A stretch of 36,721 nucleotides of DNA from Streptomyces humidus (GCF_014649655.1 NZ_BMTL01000056.1:1-36721); one strand, 5' to 3'; shown: positions 8,668-16,654, counted from the first letter of the stretch. Notes: generated by a model from the letters alone, not told the origin. Translations and numbers: made by a program.

Positions 8668-8707
8668 AGTCTCGGGCCGCCACCCGAGTGTGTCAAGTGA
8701 CACAGAA
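8668..8707 (-). promoter_or_regulatory. Aldehyde dehydrogenase promoter with palindromic operator
   Basis: Minus-strand TTGACA (8691-8696) and GAGACT (8668-8673) are 17 bp apart. The palindrome TGTGTCAAGTGACACA (8689-8704) has perfect 7-bp arms and covers the -35 box. The 8683-8707 stretch matches the tetR promoter element at 7173-7197 in 21 of 25 positions. The natural candidate to bind both is the TetR protein encoded at 6461-7060. Confidence 0.68.
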
Positions 8708-8711
8708 TGAC

Positions 8712-8731
8712 GGGTTCCCCGCCGGGAACCC
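8712..8731. terminator. Perfect 8-bp hairpin upstream of the dehydrogenase promoter
   Basis: GGGTTCCC (8712-8719) and GGGAACCC (8724-8731) form a stem with loop CGCC. It may insulate the catabolic operon from upstream minus-strand transcription. It could also be a regulatory stem. Confidence 0.4.
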
Positions 8732-8857
8732 CGCGTGACGTCGGGGGCCCCGATCGGAGAGCAGGCCCGCGGCGCCCAGGGGGCGACCCGCCTCAGGGTG
8801 GTGGCCGGCCTGGCGCGCCGCGCCGGTCCGAGCGGCCTCAGGGCCGACGGCATCGAT

Positions 8858-8906
8858 GAAGCAGCGCCCTGTAGGTCAGTTGCCTCGACCGGCGGGGCGC
8901 TGCTTC
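8858..8906. repeat. 12-bp inverted repeat in gene-free stretch
   Basis: GAAGCAGCGCCC (8858-8869) and GGGCGCTGCTTC (8895-8906) are perfect inverted copies 25 bp apart. No gene is seen between 8732 and 8944. The pair could be a terminator for the minus-strand fragments that begin at 8945 or a relic of a mobile-element end. Confidence 0.4.
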
Positions 8907-8944
8907 GTCCAGCACGCCGGGACGCTACGGGGGTACAGCCAAGT

Positions 8945-9052
8945 TCAGACGTCTTTGATCTGTACGCGGTCGCCGCACAGTTTCGACCAGTCGTCGCGGT
9001 CTGAGGTCAGCACCAGGACGGGCACCGGGGAGCGGAGCGGCATCGAGGCCGG
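8945..9052 (-). pseudogene. PIN-domain (VapC-like) protein, C-terminal fragment
   Basis: The last 35 codons read PVPVLVLTSDRDDWSKLCGD and then RVQIKDV before the stop. Hydrophobic-LTSD-x-(D/E)-D followed by LCGDRV is the C-terminal end of PIN nucleases of the VapC type in actinobacteria, where the LTSD aspartate is catalytic. The first 90-100 residues are absent: the sequence upstream is a fragment of a different gene family. It cannot be a working toxin. Confidence 0.6.
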
Positions 9053-9139
9053 GGGTCGGCGGCGTTGACGCGAATGTCCTTGAGCTCCTTTGGCGCACTG
9101 CGTGGTCAACATCGTCAGCGCCGCCTTCGAGCCGCCCAC
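9053..9139 (-). pseudogene. Short-chain dehydrogenase internal fragment
   Basis: On the minus strand VGGSKAALTMLTTQCAK matches the catalytic S/Y-x-x-x-K helix region of SDR enzymes, with the tyrosine of YxxxK replaced or lost at the junction. After one frameshift it continues ELKDIRVNAADP, the typical following strand. Both ends run directly into unrelated fragments (PIN at 9052, histidine kinase at about 9133). Confidence 0.6.
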
Positions 9140-9440
9140 ACCCGGACGGCTCTGGCTCCGGAGACGGTGATGCCGACCTGTTGTTCGTCGGCGAAGGCCG
9201 TCCAGATGGCGGCGCGATCGACGACGACGATGTCGAGATCGACCGGCTCCGGCCGGATCGCGGAGTTCTCCAGCCGGGCGAGCGCGAGCAGCCCTTGCAC
9301 CATGCGACTGAGCCGCTCCAGCTCCCCGAGCGCCTTGTCGAGGCTGTCCTGGGCGCAGGGGGCGAGGTGCGGCTCGAAGTTCTCCAGGCGCAGGCGCAGG
9401 CGCAGGCGCACTGCGGTCAAGGGGGTCCTCAGCGCGACCT
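9115..9440 (-). pseudogene. Sensor histidine kinase, HisKA-domain fragment
   Basis: The minus-strand frame carries LRTPLTAVRLRL, then SLDKALGELERLSRMVQGLL, ALARLENSAIRPEPVDLD and TVSGARAVRVWA, typical of the dimerisation helices and start of the ATPase domain of Streptomyces sensor kinases. The conserved S-H before LRTPLT is replaced by Q-V, so the phospho-accepting histidine is gone. The sensor domain and nearly all of the ATPase domain are missing. The fragment is cut at about 9133 by the dehydrogenase piece and at about 9437 by the siderophore-synthetase piece. Confidence 0.72.
9385..9408. repeat. Hexanucleotide repeat (CAGGCG)x4
   Basis: Four exact CAGGCG units, read on the minus strand as repeated Arg-Leu codons inside the histidine-kinase fragment. 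Relatives have one or two LR pairs here, so slippage after loss of selection is a likely cause. Confidence 0.7.
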
Positions 9441-9833
9441 GGAAGGCACCAAGCTCCTGCCCGGACCGCAGCAGTGCGCCCTCGCCGACCTCCCGGACGA
9501 CGTCCAGGGTCCCCTCACCTACGATCCCGAACACGGCTGGAACCGGGTGGCGTACTGCCTCCTCGTCAACCACACCGCCGAGGTGCTCGGCGCGCTGGCC
9601 GACCTCGCCCCGACGCAGGAACCCGCCCTGTGGGGCCTGGTCTGCGACCACCTCGACGCCTCGCCCGCACTGCCGCCCAGCCGCCCCGCCTGCGCGCCCT
9701 GCTGTCCGGCGTACCGCTGCCCGCCAAGGCCAACCTGCTCCTGCGCTGGGCCCGCAAGGCCGACCGGCACGCCATCTACGTTCCCCTGACCAGCCCGCTC
9801 GGCGCGGACTTCCCCCGAGAGGTGATCCGGTGA
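9433..9833 (+). pseudogene. IucA/IucC-type siderophore synthetase, C-terminal fragment
   Basis: The frame opens inside the conserved RDLEGTKLLPG motif of NIS siderophore synthetases and runs through LTYDPEHGWNRVAYCLLVNH and TQEPALWGLVCDHLDASPAL. A frameshift at about 9675 then changes frame, and the second frame carries LRALLSGVPLPAKANLLLRW and ends FPREVIR. The last part is the usual C-terminal end of IucA/IucC proteins. The 400 or so N-terminal residues with the ATP-binding site are missing. The stop overlaps the next gene (GTGA), preserving the original operon junction of a siderophore cluster. Confidence 0.75.
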
Positions 9834-10843
9834 GATCCGCACTGCCCGAACACGTCGACCGGCTCACCGACGACGACCTGCCCGCGTATGTCTACGACCT
9901 CCCGGACCTGCGCGAGCACGCGGACGCCATCCGGGTCGCACTGCCGAAGCGGGTCAGGCTGCTGTACGCGGCCAAGGCCAACGCCGATCCCGGGATCCTG
10001 CGGACCCTGGCCGGGCACGTCGACGGGTTCGAGGTGGCCTCCGGCGGAGAACTCGGCCACCTCCGCACGCTCCTCCCCGACGCGCCGATCTCCTTCGGAG
10101 GCCCCGGCAAGACGCAGGCAGAGCTGACGCAGGCACTGGACGCCGGAGTGGATCGCCTCCACATCGAGAGCGAACACGAACTACGCCTGCTGACCACCCT
10201 GCTGGGCGAGAGGACCCCGGACGTCCTGCTGCGCGTCAATCTGCCCGTACATATCGGCCAGGTCGCCCTCGCCATGGGCGGACACCCCAGCCCCTTCGGC
10301 ATGGACCCCGCCCAGCTGGACCACTGCCTGGAGCTGATCGCCCGTGATCCGCGCGTCCGACTGCGGGGCCTTCACCTCCACCTGGCCGGCGGACTCGGGG
10401 CGCGACCCCAACTGGCTCTGATCGACGAGGGCCTGACCTGGGCCGACGGCTGGGCGAGCCACCGAGTCATCGACCTCACCGAGGTCAACGCAGGAGGCGG
10501 GATGGGCGTCGACTGCACGCACCCACAAAGGAAGTTCGACTGGCGAGCCTTCGGCGCCGGACTGCGCCCGCTCCTGGCCCGTCACCCCCGTCTCACGCTG
10601 CGGATCGAACCCGGCCGATCGGTCACCGCCTACTGCGGCTGGTATGTCACCCAGGTCCTGGACATCAAGTCCGGCCGAGGGCACGCGTTCGCCGTACTGC
10701 GCGGAGGCACCCACCACCTGCGTACCCCGGCCGCGAAACAGCATGACCGCCCCTTCGAGGTGATCCCGGACGACGTCTGGTCGCGGCCCTGGGACCGCCC
10801 GGAGATCCGTGACGAGCCGGTGACACTGGTCGGACAGCCGTGA
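9830..10843 (+). pseudogene. PLP-dependent (fold III) decarboxylase of siderophore type, C-terminally truncated
   Basis: The 337 readable residues match the ornithine/diaminopimelate decarboxylase family, nearest in type to decarboxylases paired with NIS siderophore synthetases (SbnH/PvsE-like). The PLP lysine is in LLYAAKAN (K49). Later come FEVASGGELGHL, HLHLAGGLGARPQL, EVNAGGGMGVDC and LRIEPGRSVTAYCGWY. The C-terminal barrel stops abruptly at VTLVGQP, where relatives continue with a GxxCxxxD motif that completes the active site of the partner subunit. The GTG start overlaps the previous stop. Without the GxxCxxxD cysteine and aspartate, normal activity is unlikely, so it is called a truncated pseudogene although the remaining frame is intact. 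Confidence 0.72.
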
Positions 10844-10864
10844 GAAACGGGTTCGGGGAATGTC

Positions 10865-10883
10865 TTGACGCTCGTTCGACGCT
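10865..10883. repeat. Phased GACG repeat, cluster 3
   Basis: TTGACGCTCGTTCGACGCT has GACG cores at 10867 and 10878 (11 bp apart), with a further TGACA at 10889. It begins 21 bp after the premature end of the decarboxylase gene. About 30 bp around it resemble cluster 4 at 24363, sharing GTTCGG just upstream and TCTTGACGCTCG. Confidence 0.5.
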
Positions 10884-11271
10884 GATTCTGACAGAGCGAT
10901 GCGGTTGTCCTGGATCAGACAGCGATGCCGGTCGCCGCCGACGCCGGGCTGGTCTCCCGGCTCGACGACGTGGTCGCAGGAGCGGCAACACACATGCGGC
11001 GAAGACCGGCCGGCCGCTCCCGGCGCCGGTACTCCCCGAACTCCGTGCCGCCGCACCCGAGAGGGCCGCACTCAGCGCAATCGCGCCCTCGCGTTCGCGT
11101 TCGGCCGGTCAGGCCACTTCCCATCTCCTCTCACCTGGGCCGCTCCTCGTCTCAGGGCGTCCGACCGGCAGCGCTCGGCGAGCAGCTCACGGCCGCGAGC
11201 GACTCCGCCAATCGGTCGACCTCCGGGGTGGGACGGATTCCACCCCGAGGGGCGGCTGGAACGATGCGCGC
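10884..11271. other. No recognisable gene; leader region of the exporter
   Basis: None of the open frames here looks like a known protein or shows family motifs. A near-direct repeat (GACAGAGCGATGCGG and GACAGCGATGCCGG) lies around 10890-10935. The promoter of the exporter gene must be in this stretch, but no convincing -35/-10 pair was found. Confidence 0.4.
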
Positions 11272-12888
11272 ATGGCACCCAGGACACACACTTCCGAGAG
11301 CCTTGCAAAGGCGCGGACCGTTCTGCTGACACTCGCGGCCGGCCAGTTCCTGATGGCGCTGGACAGCTCGGTCATGAACGTTTCGATCGCGACGGTGGCC
11401 GAGGACGTGGGCACGACGGTGACGGGTGTGCAGGGCGCCATCACGGCCTACACCCTCGTGATGGCGATGTTCATGATTCCAGGCGGCAAGGTGGGGGCGC
11501 TGATCGGACGTAAACGCGCGTTCGTGATCGGCTGCGTCGTCTATGGCTGCGGTTCCTTCACCACGGCGCTCGCACCGAACCTGACCGTGCTGCTGATCGG
11601 CTGGTCGTTCCTCGAGGGGATCGGTGCGGCGCTCATCCTGCCCGCGATCGTGGCGCTCGTGGCCGGCAACTTCGCCACCGAGCGCCGTCCGGCCGCCTAC
11701 GGTCTCGTCGCGGCCGCGGGGGCCGTGGCGATCGCGGTCGGGCCGCTCATCGGGGGTGTCGCTACGACGTACTTCTCCTGGCGGTGGGTCTTCGCCGGTG
11801 AGGTCGTCATGGTGCTCGGCATCCTGGTGCTCGCCGGCCGTATCGCCGACGCGCCGGTCGGCGAAGGCGCTCGCATCGATGTCGTCGGTGCCGTGCTGTC
11901 CGCCCTCGGGCTCGGGGTCTTCGTCTACGGCGTGCTCCGCTCCGACGAGTGGGGCTGGTTCCAGCCGAAGCCCGACGCGCCTTCGTGGCTCGGGGTCTCG
12001 CTGGTCGTGTGGCTGATGCTGGCCGGTCTTCTGCTGATCTGGCTCTTCCTGCGCTGGGAGGCGCGCACGGTGAAGCGGCGCAGGGAGCCGCTCGTCGACC
12101 CGGCCCTGCTGCGGAACAAGCAGCTCACCGGCGGGCTGACGATGTTCTTCTTCCAGTACCTCGTCCAGATGGGCGTCTTCTTCGTCGTACCGCTCTACCT
12201 GTCCGTGGCGCTCGGCCTGTCCGCGCTCAAGACGGGTGCTCGCCTCCTGCCGCTCTCCGTGACCCTGCTGGCCGCCGCCGTCCTGATCCCCCGCTTCCTT
12301 CCGGACGTGTCGCCGCGGCGGGTGGTGCGGCTCGGGACCTTCGCGTTGCTCGCGGGCGCGGTGACCCTGATGGCCGCGCTCGACGTGGACGCCGGTGCGG
12401 AGATCGTCACGATCCCCCTGCTGTTGATCGGACTGGGCATGGGGGCGCTGGCGTCGCAGCTGGGGTCGGTCACCGTGTCCGCGGTGCCGGAATCGGAGAG
12501 CGCGGAGGTCGGGGGCGTCCAGAACTCCGTCACCAACCTCGGCGCGTCGATCGGTACGGCGCTCGCCGGATCGCTCCTGATCGCCGCGATGACGACGTCC
12601 TTCCTCACCAGTGTGGAGCAGAATCCGGACATCCCGGCCGAGGTCAAGAGCCAGGCGAGCGTCGAACTCGAAAGCGGCGTGCCGTTCCTGTCGGACGCGG
12701 ACCTCAAGTCCGCGCTCGACGAGGCGGGCACGAGCGAGAACGTGGCTCAGGCGGCCCTCGACGCGAACGAGGAGGCCAGGATCGACGGTCTGCGCGCCGC
12801 GTTGGCCATCCTCGCCTTCGCCGCGCTCCTCGCGCTGTTCTTCACCTCACGGATCCCGAAGGTCCAGCCAGGGTCGAAGAAGTCGTAG
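11272..12888 (+). CDS. MFS drug exporter, DHA2 (14-TM) family
   Basis: A 538-residue membrane transporter expected to export drugs or hydrophobic compounds by proton antiport. It carries the DHA2 helix-1 signature LMALDSSVMNVSIATVAED (about 25-43), motif A GGKVGALIGRKRAFVIG (about 72-88) and motif C-like AIAVGPLIGGVATTYFSWRW (about 155-174). About 14 hydrophobic helices can be counted, with a long hydrophilic segment (about 445-510) before the last helix. The ATG at 11272 was chosen because it opens just before the first helix; the RBS is weak. The gene is single, with a strong terminator after it and a gene-free leader. The substrate cannot be told from sequence. Confidence 0.85.
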   Translation: MAPRTHTSESLAKARTVLLTLAAGQFLMALDSSVMNVSIATVAEDVGTTVTGVQGAITAYTLVMAMFMIPGGKVGALIGRKRAFVIGCVVYGCGSFTTALAPNLTVLLIGWSFLEGIGAALILPAIVALVAGNFATERRPAAYGLVAAAGAVAIAVGPLIGGVATTYFSWRWVFAGEVVMVLGILVLAGRIADAPVGEGARIDVVGAVLSALGLGVFVYGVLRSDEWGWFQPKPDAPSWLGVSLVVWLMLAGLLLIWLFLRWEARTVKRRREPLVDPALLRNKQLTGGLTMFFFQYLVQMGVFFVVPLYLSVALGLSALKTGARLLPLSVTLLAAAVLIPRFLPDVSPRRVVRLGTFALLAGAVTLMAALDVDAGAEIVTIPLLLIGLGMGALASQLGSVTVSAVPESESAEVGGVQNSVTNLGASIGTALAGSLLIAAMTTSFLTSVEQNPDIPAEVKSQASVELESGVPFLSDADLKSALDEAGTSENVAQAALDANEEARIDGLRAALAILAFAALLALFFTSRIPKVQPGSKKS

Positions 12889-12921
12889 CGTCGGGGCGGC
12901 TGCGTCCGAGCTGTCCTCGCT

Positions 12922-12958
12922 TCACCGCTCCGCCTGGCCAGAGGCGGCGGAGCGGTGA
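12922..12958 (+). terminator. Strong terminator of the exporter gene
   Basis: TCACCGCTCCGCC (12922-12934) and GGCGGAGCGGTGA (12946-12958) form a perfect 13-bp GC-rich stem with an 11-base loop, 34 bp after the stop codon. There is no T-run, which is normal for Streptomyces. Confidence 0.85.
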
Positions 12959-13212
12959 GACGGGCCGACGGCGCGGGCCGGGGTAGTTCCTGCGCTTCAC
13001 CGGAGCCTTGCGTCCACCCGGAGCCGGTGCGGCCATCTCGGTGCGCGGTGCGCGGTGCGCGCACGCGGTCCACGACTGGCACGGCCCCCGATCCGGGCCG
13101 GACGGCACATCCAGGCGCGGAACCGGGGTGTCGTGCCCGGCCGACCCCGCTGAACCGGCGGCAGATCGCGGCGTCGGGACGCCGGTCGGCGGGGAGGACG
13201 CCGGAGCCCCTG

Positions 13213-13467
13213 CACGGGTTGCGGGGCGAAGGGGATCAGGTCGTCACCTCCGGGTCGTACGACGCCGTAGCTGCTCTCGGGGACCTCGTTCCAGACGCCA
13301 CGCAGATCGCCCAGTGGTTCGGACACGATGAGGCGAGTCTCGTCGGACACCTCCTGCAGGAATTCCACGTCGGGGTGGAGTGCGCGCAGCGCCTCCACCC
13401 GGGTGCTGTAGTACAGCGAGCGGGAGGCTCCCTGACTGGGGCTCGCAGCGCCGGCCCCGGAGCACAG
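13213..13467 (-). pseudogene. Class II glutamine amidotransferase, C-terminal fragment
   Basis: The minus-strand frame reads SRSLYYSTRVEALRALHPDV, then VSDETRLIVSEPLGDLRGVW and NEVPESSYGVVRPGGDDLIP, matching the end of the Ntn-type glutamine amidotransferases common in actinobacteria. The N-terminal nucleophile cysteine and most of the catalytic domain are missing. The frame begins directly after the K+ channel stop at 13468. After about 13213 the frame drifts to Arg/Pro-rich sequence with no family match. No gene is seen between 12959 and 13212. Confidence 0.65.
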
Positions 13468-13998
13468 TCACTTGTTCTCCGCGTCCCGTCGGCGCCGGCC
13501 GGCCTCGACGGCCCTGACCACCACCCGGGCCGCGAGCCCGACGAGCAGGATCCCGCCGACGATCTGGATCATCGCCATGACGCGTGCCGTCTCGGTGCGC
13601 GCGGTGATGTCGCCGAAGCCGACGGTGCTGACCACGGTGAGCGTGAAGTACAGGGCGTCGGTACGGGTGAGGGGCTCGGTGAAACTGCCGGGTGAACTCC
13701 GTTCCAGCAGGAAGTACGAGGTGGCGAAGAGCAGCACGAACACGGGGAGGACGATGGCGAGCGACTCCACGGCCCGCAGTTCGGGGTAGGGGGAACGGGC
13801 GATCGCCCGCACCTGTCCGAGGAACAGTGCCGTCACCGCGAGCAGACCGAGGACGAGGCCGGTCACCGTGCCGCCGTTGAGCGGTGCGTCCATGGGCAGC
13901 AGGTAGTACGCGAGGACCAGTCCGGACGACACGAGGATCGACCGCGCCACCGCCGACAGGGTCGCGCGGCGGCCGGGCCGTGGGAGGTCATCCGGCAT
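13468..13998 (-). CDS. Two-TM potassium channel family protein
   Basis: A 176-residue protein with the K+ selectivity filter in TVVSTVGFGD (121-130). The filter is preceded by pore helix TDALYFTL and flanked by hydrophobic helices (about 81-97 and 140-160). Two additional N-terminal hydrophobic segments (about 20-35 and 45-62) give four helices in total. It lacks a RCK/TrkA gating domain. The ATG at 13998 lies inside the end of the upstream lipid kinase gene (11-bp overlap), so the two are translationally coupled. A role in K+ flux or membrane potential is established for the family; the link to lipid phosphorylation is inference from the coupling. Confidence 0.85.
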   Translation of the reverse strand: MPDDLPRPGRRATLSAVARSILVSSGLVLAYYLLPMDAPLNGGTVTGLVLGLLAVTALFLGQVRAIARSPYPELRAVESLAIVLPVFVLLFATSYFLLERSSPGSFTEPLTRTDALYFTLTVVSTVGFGDITARTETARVMAMIQIVGGILLVGLAARVVVRAVEAGRRRRDAENK

Positions 13999-15322
13999 GT
14001 TTCGCCGCCCTCCTCATCGTTGTCATGGCCAGCCGTCGCACCCCGTGCCAGTCCAGCGCGGGTCTGCCGCGGGGCACGCCGGGGCGGTCGCGGGGGACCC
14101 GCACGCGCAGGGCGCGCGGACGGGTGTGGCACCGGACGGGGGTCGGCAGGGTGAGGGCCTCGCCGTCCACGCCGACCGGGATCGTGTCGGTGTCGGCGTC
14201 GACGACGACCTCGCGGGCGGTCAGCCGGGCGAGCCCGGGTGACCGGTGGCCGCGGAGCAGCCCCGCCGTCTGCGCCGCGTTGTCGACCTTGACGCCGAGC
14301 ACTCCGAGGACGCCGGAGTCCAGCCGTTCCCGGCGGCCCAGCCCGGCCGGGTCGTCCGTGCGATACGGGTTGTTGCTGACCAGTACGGCCTGCGGCTGCT
14401 CGATGGTCGTGTTCTCGGCGTGCACGGCGAGACGTGGTCCCTGGTGGTGTGTGAGCAGATCGGGCAGCACCTGCAGGGTGGTTCGGGTCTTGTCGTCGCG
14501 GTAGGCGGGGCTCTGCACGACGGCCGCGTAGGCGCCGAACGACGCGTTGTTGACGAACACCCGGTCGTTGACGACGCCCAGGTCGATGCGGAGTTCGACG
14601 CCGTCGGTGAGGGCGTCGAGACAGGTCGACGGGTCGTCCCTGTCCAGTCCGAGGTCCAGGGCGAAATGGTTGCGGGTGCCGGCGGAGATGACCATGAACG
14701 GCAGGTCGCGCTCCGCGGCCACGGCCGCGACGAGGGCCTGGGTGCCGTCGCCTCCCGCGACGCCGAGCAGGTCCGCGCCCGCGTCGGCGGCCCGGCGGGC
14801 GAGCGCGGCCACGTCCTGCGGGTGCGTCACGTCCAGGACGCAGACCTCGGCGCCCAGTGCTTCGGCCTTCTCCCGTAGTCGGAATCTGCCGACCTTGCCG
14901 CCGCCCGAGCGCGGGTTCATGATCAGGTAGGGGTGCCGCGGTGGCGCCGGTGTGCGGTGCGGGGTCCCTGCCGGGGCGGTCTCAGCGCCTGCCAGCGCGA
15001 CGCGGCCGCAGAACACGGCCAGAACCCACAGCGCGAGCGAGACGAGTACCACCCACAGCAGCCCGGACGCCACGTAGAGCACGATGACGGCGGCGGGGGC
15101 GGCGAAGGCCAGCACCACGGCCAGCACCCGGACCAGGCCGGTGTGGACGAGCGCCCACCACACGCCCGCCGCCGTCACCGCCAGCCCGGCGGCCCCCACG
15201 AGAACGAGCAGCAGACTGTGAAGCCCGGCGAACAGCAGCAGCACGATGATCGCGCCGATGCCCGCAGCCACAGCCACGCGTGCGGCCCATCGTGGAGCAA
15301 GCGCGGAACGGCTACCGGACAT
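13988..15322 (-). CDS. Diacylglycerol-kinase-family lipid kinase with N-terminal membrane helices
   Basis: A 444-residue protein. Three or four hydrophobic helices (about 14-112) precede a DAGK catalytic domain with YLIMNPRSGGGKVG (132-145), GVAGGDGTQALV (187-198) and VISAGTRNHFALDLG. FVNNASFGAYA and DGEALTL follow. The GGDGT motif binds ATP, and the enzyme would phosphorylate diacylglycerol or a related membrane lipid. The extra helices suggest membrane anchoring beyond the usual 300-residue soluble enzymes. The ATG at 15322 has GGGAGG 5 bases upstream; an upstream in-frame ATG is less likely. It overlaps the K+ channel gene downstream. Confidence 0.85.
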   Translation of the reverse strand: MSGSRSALAPRWAARVAVAAGIGAIIVLLLFAGLHSLLLVLVGAAGLAVTAAGVWWALVHTGLVRVLAVVLAFAAPAAVIVLYVASGLLWVVLVSLALWVLAVFCGRVALAGAETAPAGTPHRTPAPPRHPYLIMNPRSGGGKVGRFRLREKAEALGAEVCVLDVTHPQDVAALARRAADAGADLLGVAGGDGTQALVAAVAAERDLPFMVISAGTRNHFALDLGLDRDDPSTCLDALTDGVELRIDLGVVNDRVFVNNASFGAYAAVVQSPAYRDDKTRTTLQVLPDLLTHHQGPRLAVHAENTTIEQPQAVLVSNNPYRTDDPAGLGRRERLDSGVLGVLGVKVDNAAQTAGLLRGHRSPGLARLTAREVVVDADTDTIPVGVDGEALTLPTPVRCHTRPRALRVRVPRDRPGVPRGRPALDWHGVRRLAMTTMRRAAKHAG

Positions 15323-15740
15323 GTCGACCTCCCACAGACGGGATGCGCTCGGTCCATGCCACCGTGCCTGCACCCGGACCGACCTCACCCGCTTCGGGGG
15401 ATTCCCCGGAGGAGCCCCCCTCGCACAAGGGGAGCCGTCCTCACCTGAGCCGAACGGTCCTCGCGAGAACCGGTGGCCAGGAGGGGCCCTTCAGAAGGCG
15501 GCTCGCCCGGGGATCAGAGGTCGTTCGCCCGCGACAGGACGTCCCGTCATCGCCGCCCGCGGTCAGAAGACGATCACGTCGGGGAACCCTGGCTGCTCCG
15601 CCCCGCAGCCAACGAGTCACCGCGGCAACGGCTGCCGGTGACCGCGAGTGGCGATCACCCCCTCCGGGTGAGGCGGTACGCGGCAGACCCGCCTTTCATG
15701 GGAGGTGCACCACACCACGACCAGGAAGGAAACGTGAGCC
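15323..15740. other. Divergent intergenic region, no gene recognised
   Basis: This stretch separates the minus-strand lipid kinase/channel pair from the plus-strand carboxymuconolactone-decarboxylase-type gene and must hold both promoters. The only clear structure is the small inverted repeat CGGGG-GATT-CCCCG at 15395-15408. Open frames here show no family motifs. Confidence 0.4.
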
Positions 15741-16085
15741 ATGGCCCAGAAAGAGACAGGCGCCGCAGGTGTCGCCGCCCTCGCCGAGGCGGACGCCCCC
15801 GTCTTCGAGACGCTCGTCCAGATGACCCTCGACACGTTCGAACGTTCCGGGCTGGACCAGGAGACGTACCTGCTTGCACGCATCGCCGCCCTGGTGGCCA
15901 TGGACGCCTCCGCACCCTCCTATCTCCTCAACATCGGCACCGCCGCGGAAGCCGGCGTGCCGCTGGAGAAGGTCCAGGGAACGCTCGTGGCGATCGCCCC
16001 CGTGGTGGGGAGCGCCCGGGTGGTGTCCGCGGCCCGCGCCATCGGCGAAGCCTTCGGGATCGACATCAGCACCGAGGGCGAATAG
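15741..16085 (+). CDS. Carboxymuconolactone decarboxylase (CMD/AhpD-fold) family protein
   Basis: A 114-residue all-helical protein that matches a single CMD domain over its whole length (FETLVQMTLDTFERSGLDQE, LARIAALVAMDA, TAAEAGVPLEKVQGTLVAIA). The CxxC peroxidase motif of AhpD is absent; the corresponding helix reads LARIAALVAM without cysteine, so peroxidase activity is not expected. AGGAAACGTGAGCC precedes the ATG at 15741. The SHOCT gene follows 115 bp downstream on the same strand, so they may share a transcript. The biochemical role is unknown. Confidence 0.8.
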   Translation: MAQKETGAAGVAALAEADAPVFETLVQMTLDTFERSGLDQETYLLARIAALVAMDASAPSYLLNIGTAAEAGVPLEKVQGTLVAIAPVVGSARVVSAARAIGEAFGIDISTEGE

Positions 16086-16200
16086 CGGCAGGGCGACCGG
16101 GACCGCCCCCGTGCGTCCCGCCCGCTCTTCGGACGGGGCGCACGGGTAGGTCCGCCGGGTCCCGCCGGGGCCCTGGCGGGCGACACCCAGAGGAGAAGCA

Positions 16201-16614
16201 ATGAGCAGCAGCGTGAACCTGGCCTACGACTTTCCCGTTCTGGGGGCCTTCTGGGCGATCATGTGGTTCTTCCTGTGGATCATGTGGTTCGTCCTGCTCT
16301 TCCGCGTCGTCTTCGACATCTTCCGTGACGACGACCTGAGCGGATGGGCCAAGACCGGATGGCTCCTCTTCACGATCGTCCTCCCCTTCCTGGGCGTCTT
16401 CGTGTACGTCATCGCCCGGGGCAAGGACATGGGCAAGCGCGAACAGCGCCACGCCCAGGCCAAGGAGGAACAGACGCAGCGGTACATCCGCGAGACCGTG
16501 GCTGGCGCGGGCACCAGCGAGGCGGACGAACTCGCCAAGCTCTCCGAGATCCGCGCCAGGGGCGACATCACCGACGACGAGTACCGCCGGGCCAAGGAGA
16601 AGGTCCTCCACTGA
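16201..16614 (+). CDS. Membrane protein with PLDc_N-type helices and SHOCT tail
   Basis: A 137-residue protein. Two hydrophobic helices (about 12-40 and 52-75) with FRVVFDIFRDDDLSGWAKTG between them match the small phospholipase-D N-terminal-like membrane module. The last 30 residues (ELAKLSEIRARGDITDDEYR, then RAKEKVLH) are a canonical SHOCT domain, often found at the end of small membrane or PH-domain proteins and thought to mediate oligomerisation. GAGGAGAAGCA precedes the ATG at 16201. Function is unknown. A strong hairpin follows at 16655. Confidence 0.85.
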   Translation: MSSSVNLAYDFPVLGAFWAIMWFFLWIMWFVLLFRVVFDIFRDDDLSGWAKTGWLLFTIVLPFLGVFVYVIARGKDMGKREQRHAQAKEEQTQRYIRETVAGAGTSEADELAKLSEIRARGDITDDEYRRAKEKVLH

Positions 16615-16654
16615 CCCGCACATGCCCGTCCGGGCGCAGAACACCGTTGGGTGC

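Noticed and set aside
7214..8710. 498-codon plus-strand frame opposite the aldehyde dehydrogenase
   Set aside because: It is a shadow of the dehydrogenase, which has all catalytic motifs in the other strand.
9385..9408. CAGGCG x4 as a possible regulatory or CRISPR-like repeat
   Set aside because: It is a simple in-frame hexanucleotide expansion inside a histidine-kinase remnant, with no spacers and no other copies.
10865..10895. TTGACG of GACG cluster 3 as a -35 box
   Set aside because: No acceptable -10 hexamer lies 16-19 bp downstream, and the same motif occurs as phased pairs elsewhere without promoters.
11072..11332. Small minus-strand frame upstream of the exporter as a divergent regulator
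   Set aside because: It has no helix-turn-helix, an Arg/Ser-rich composition and no RBS, and it overlaps the exporter start.
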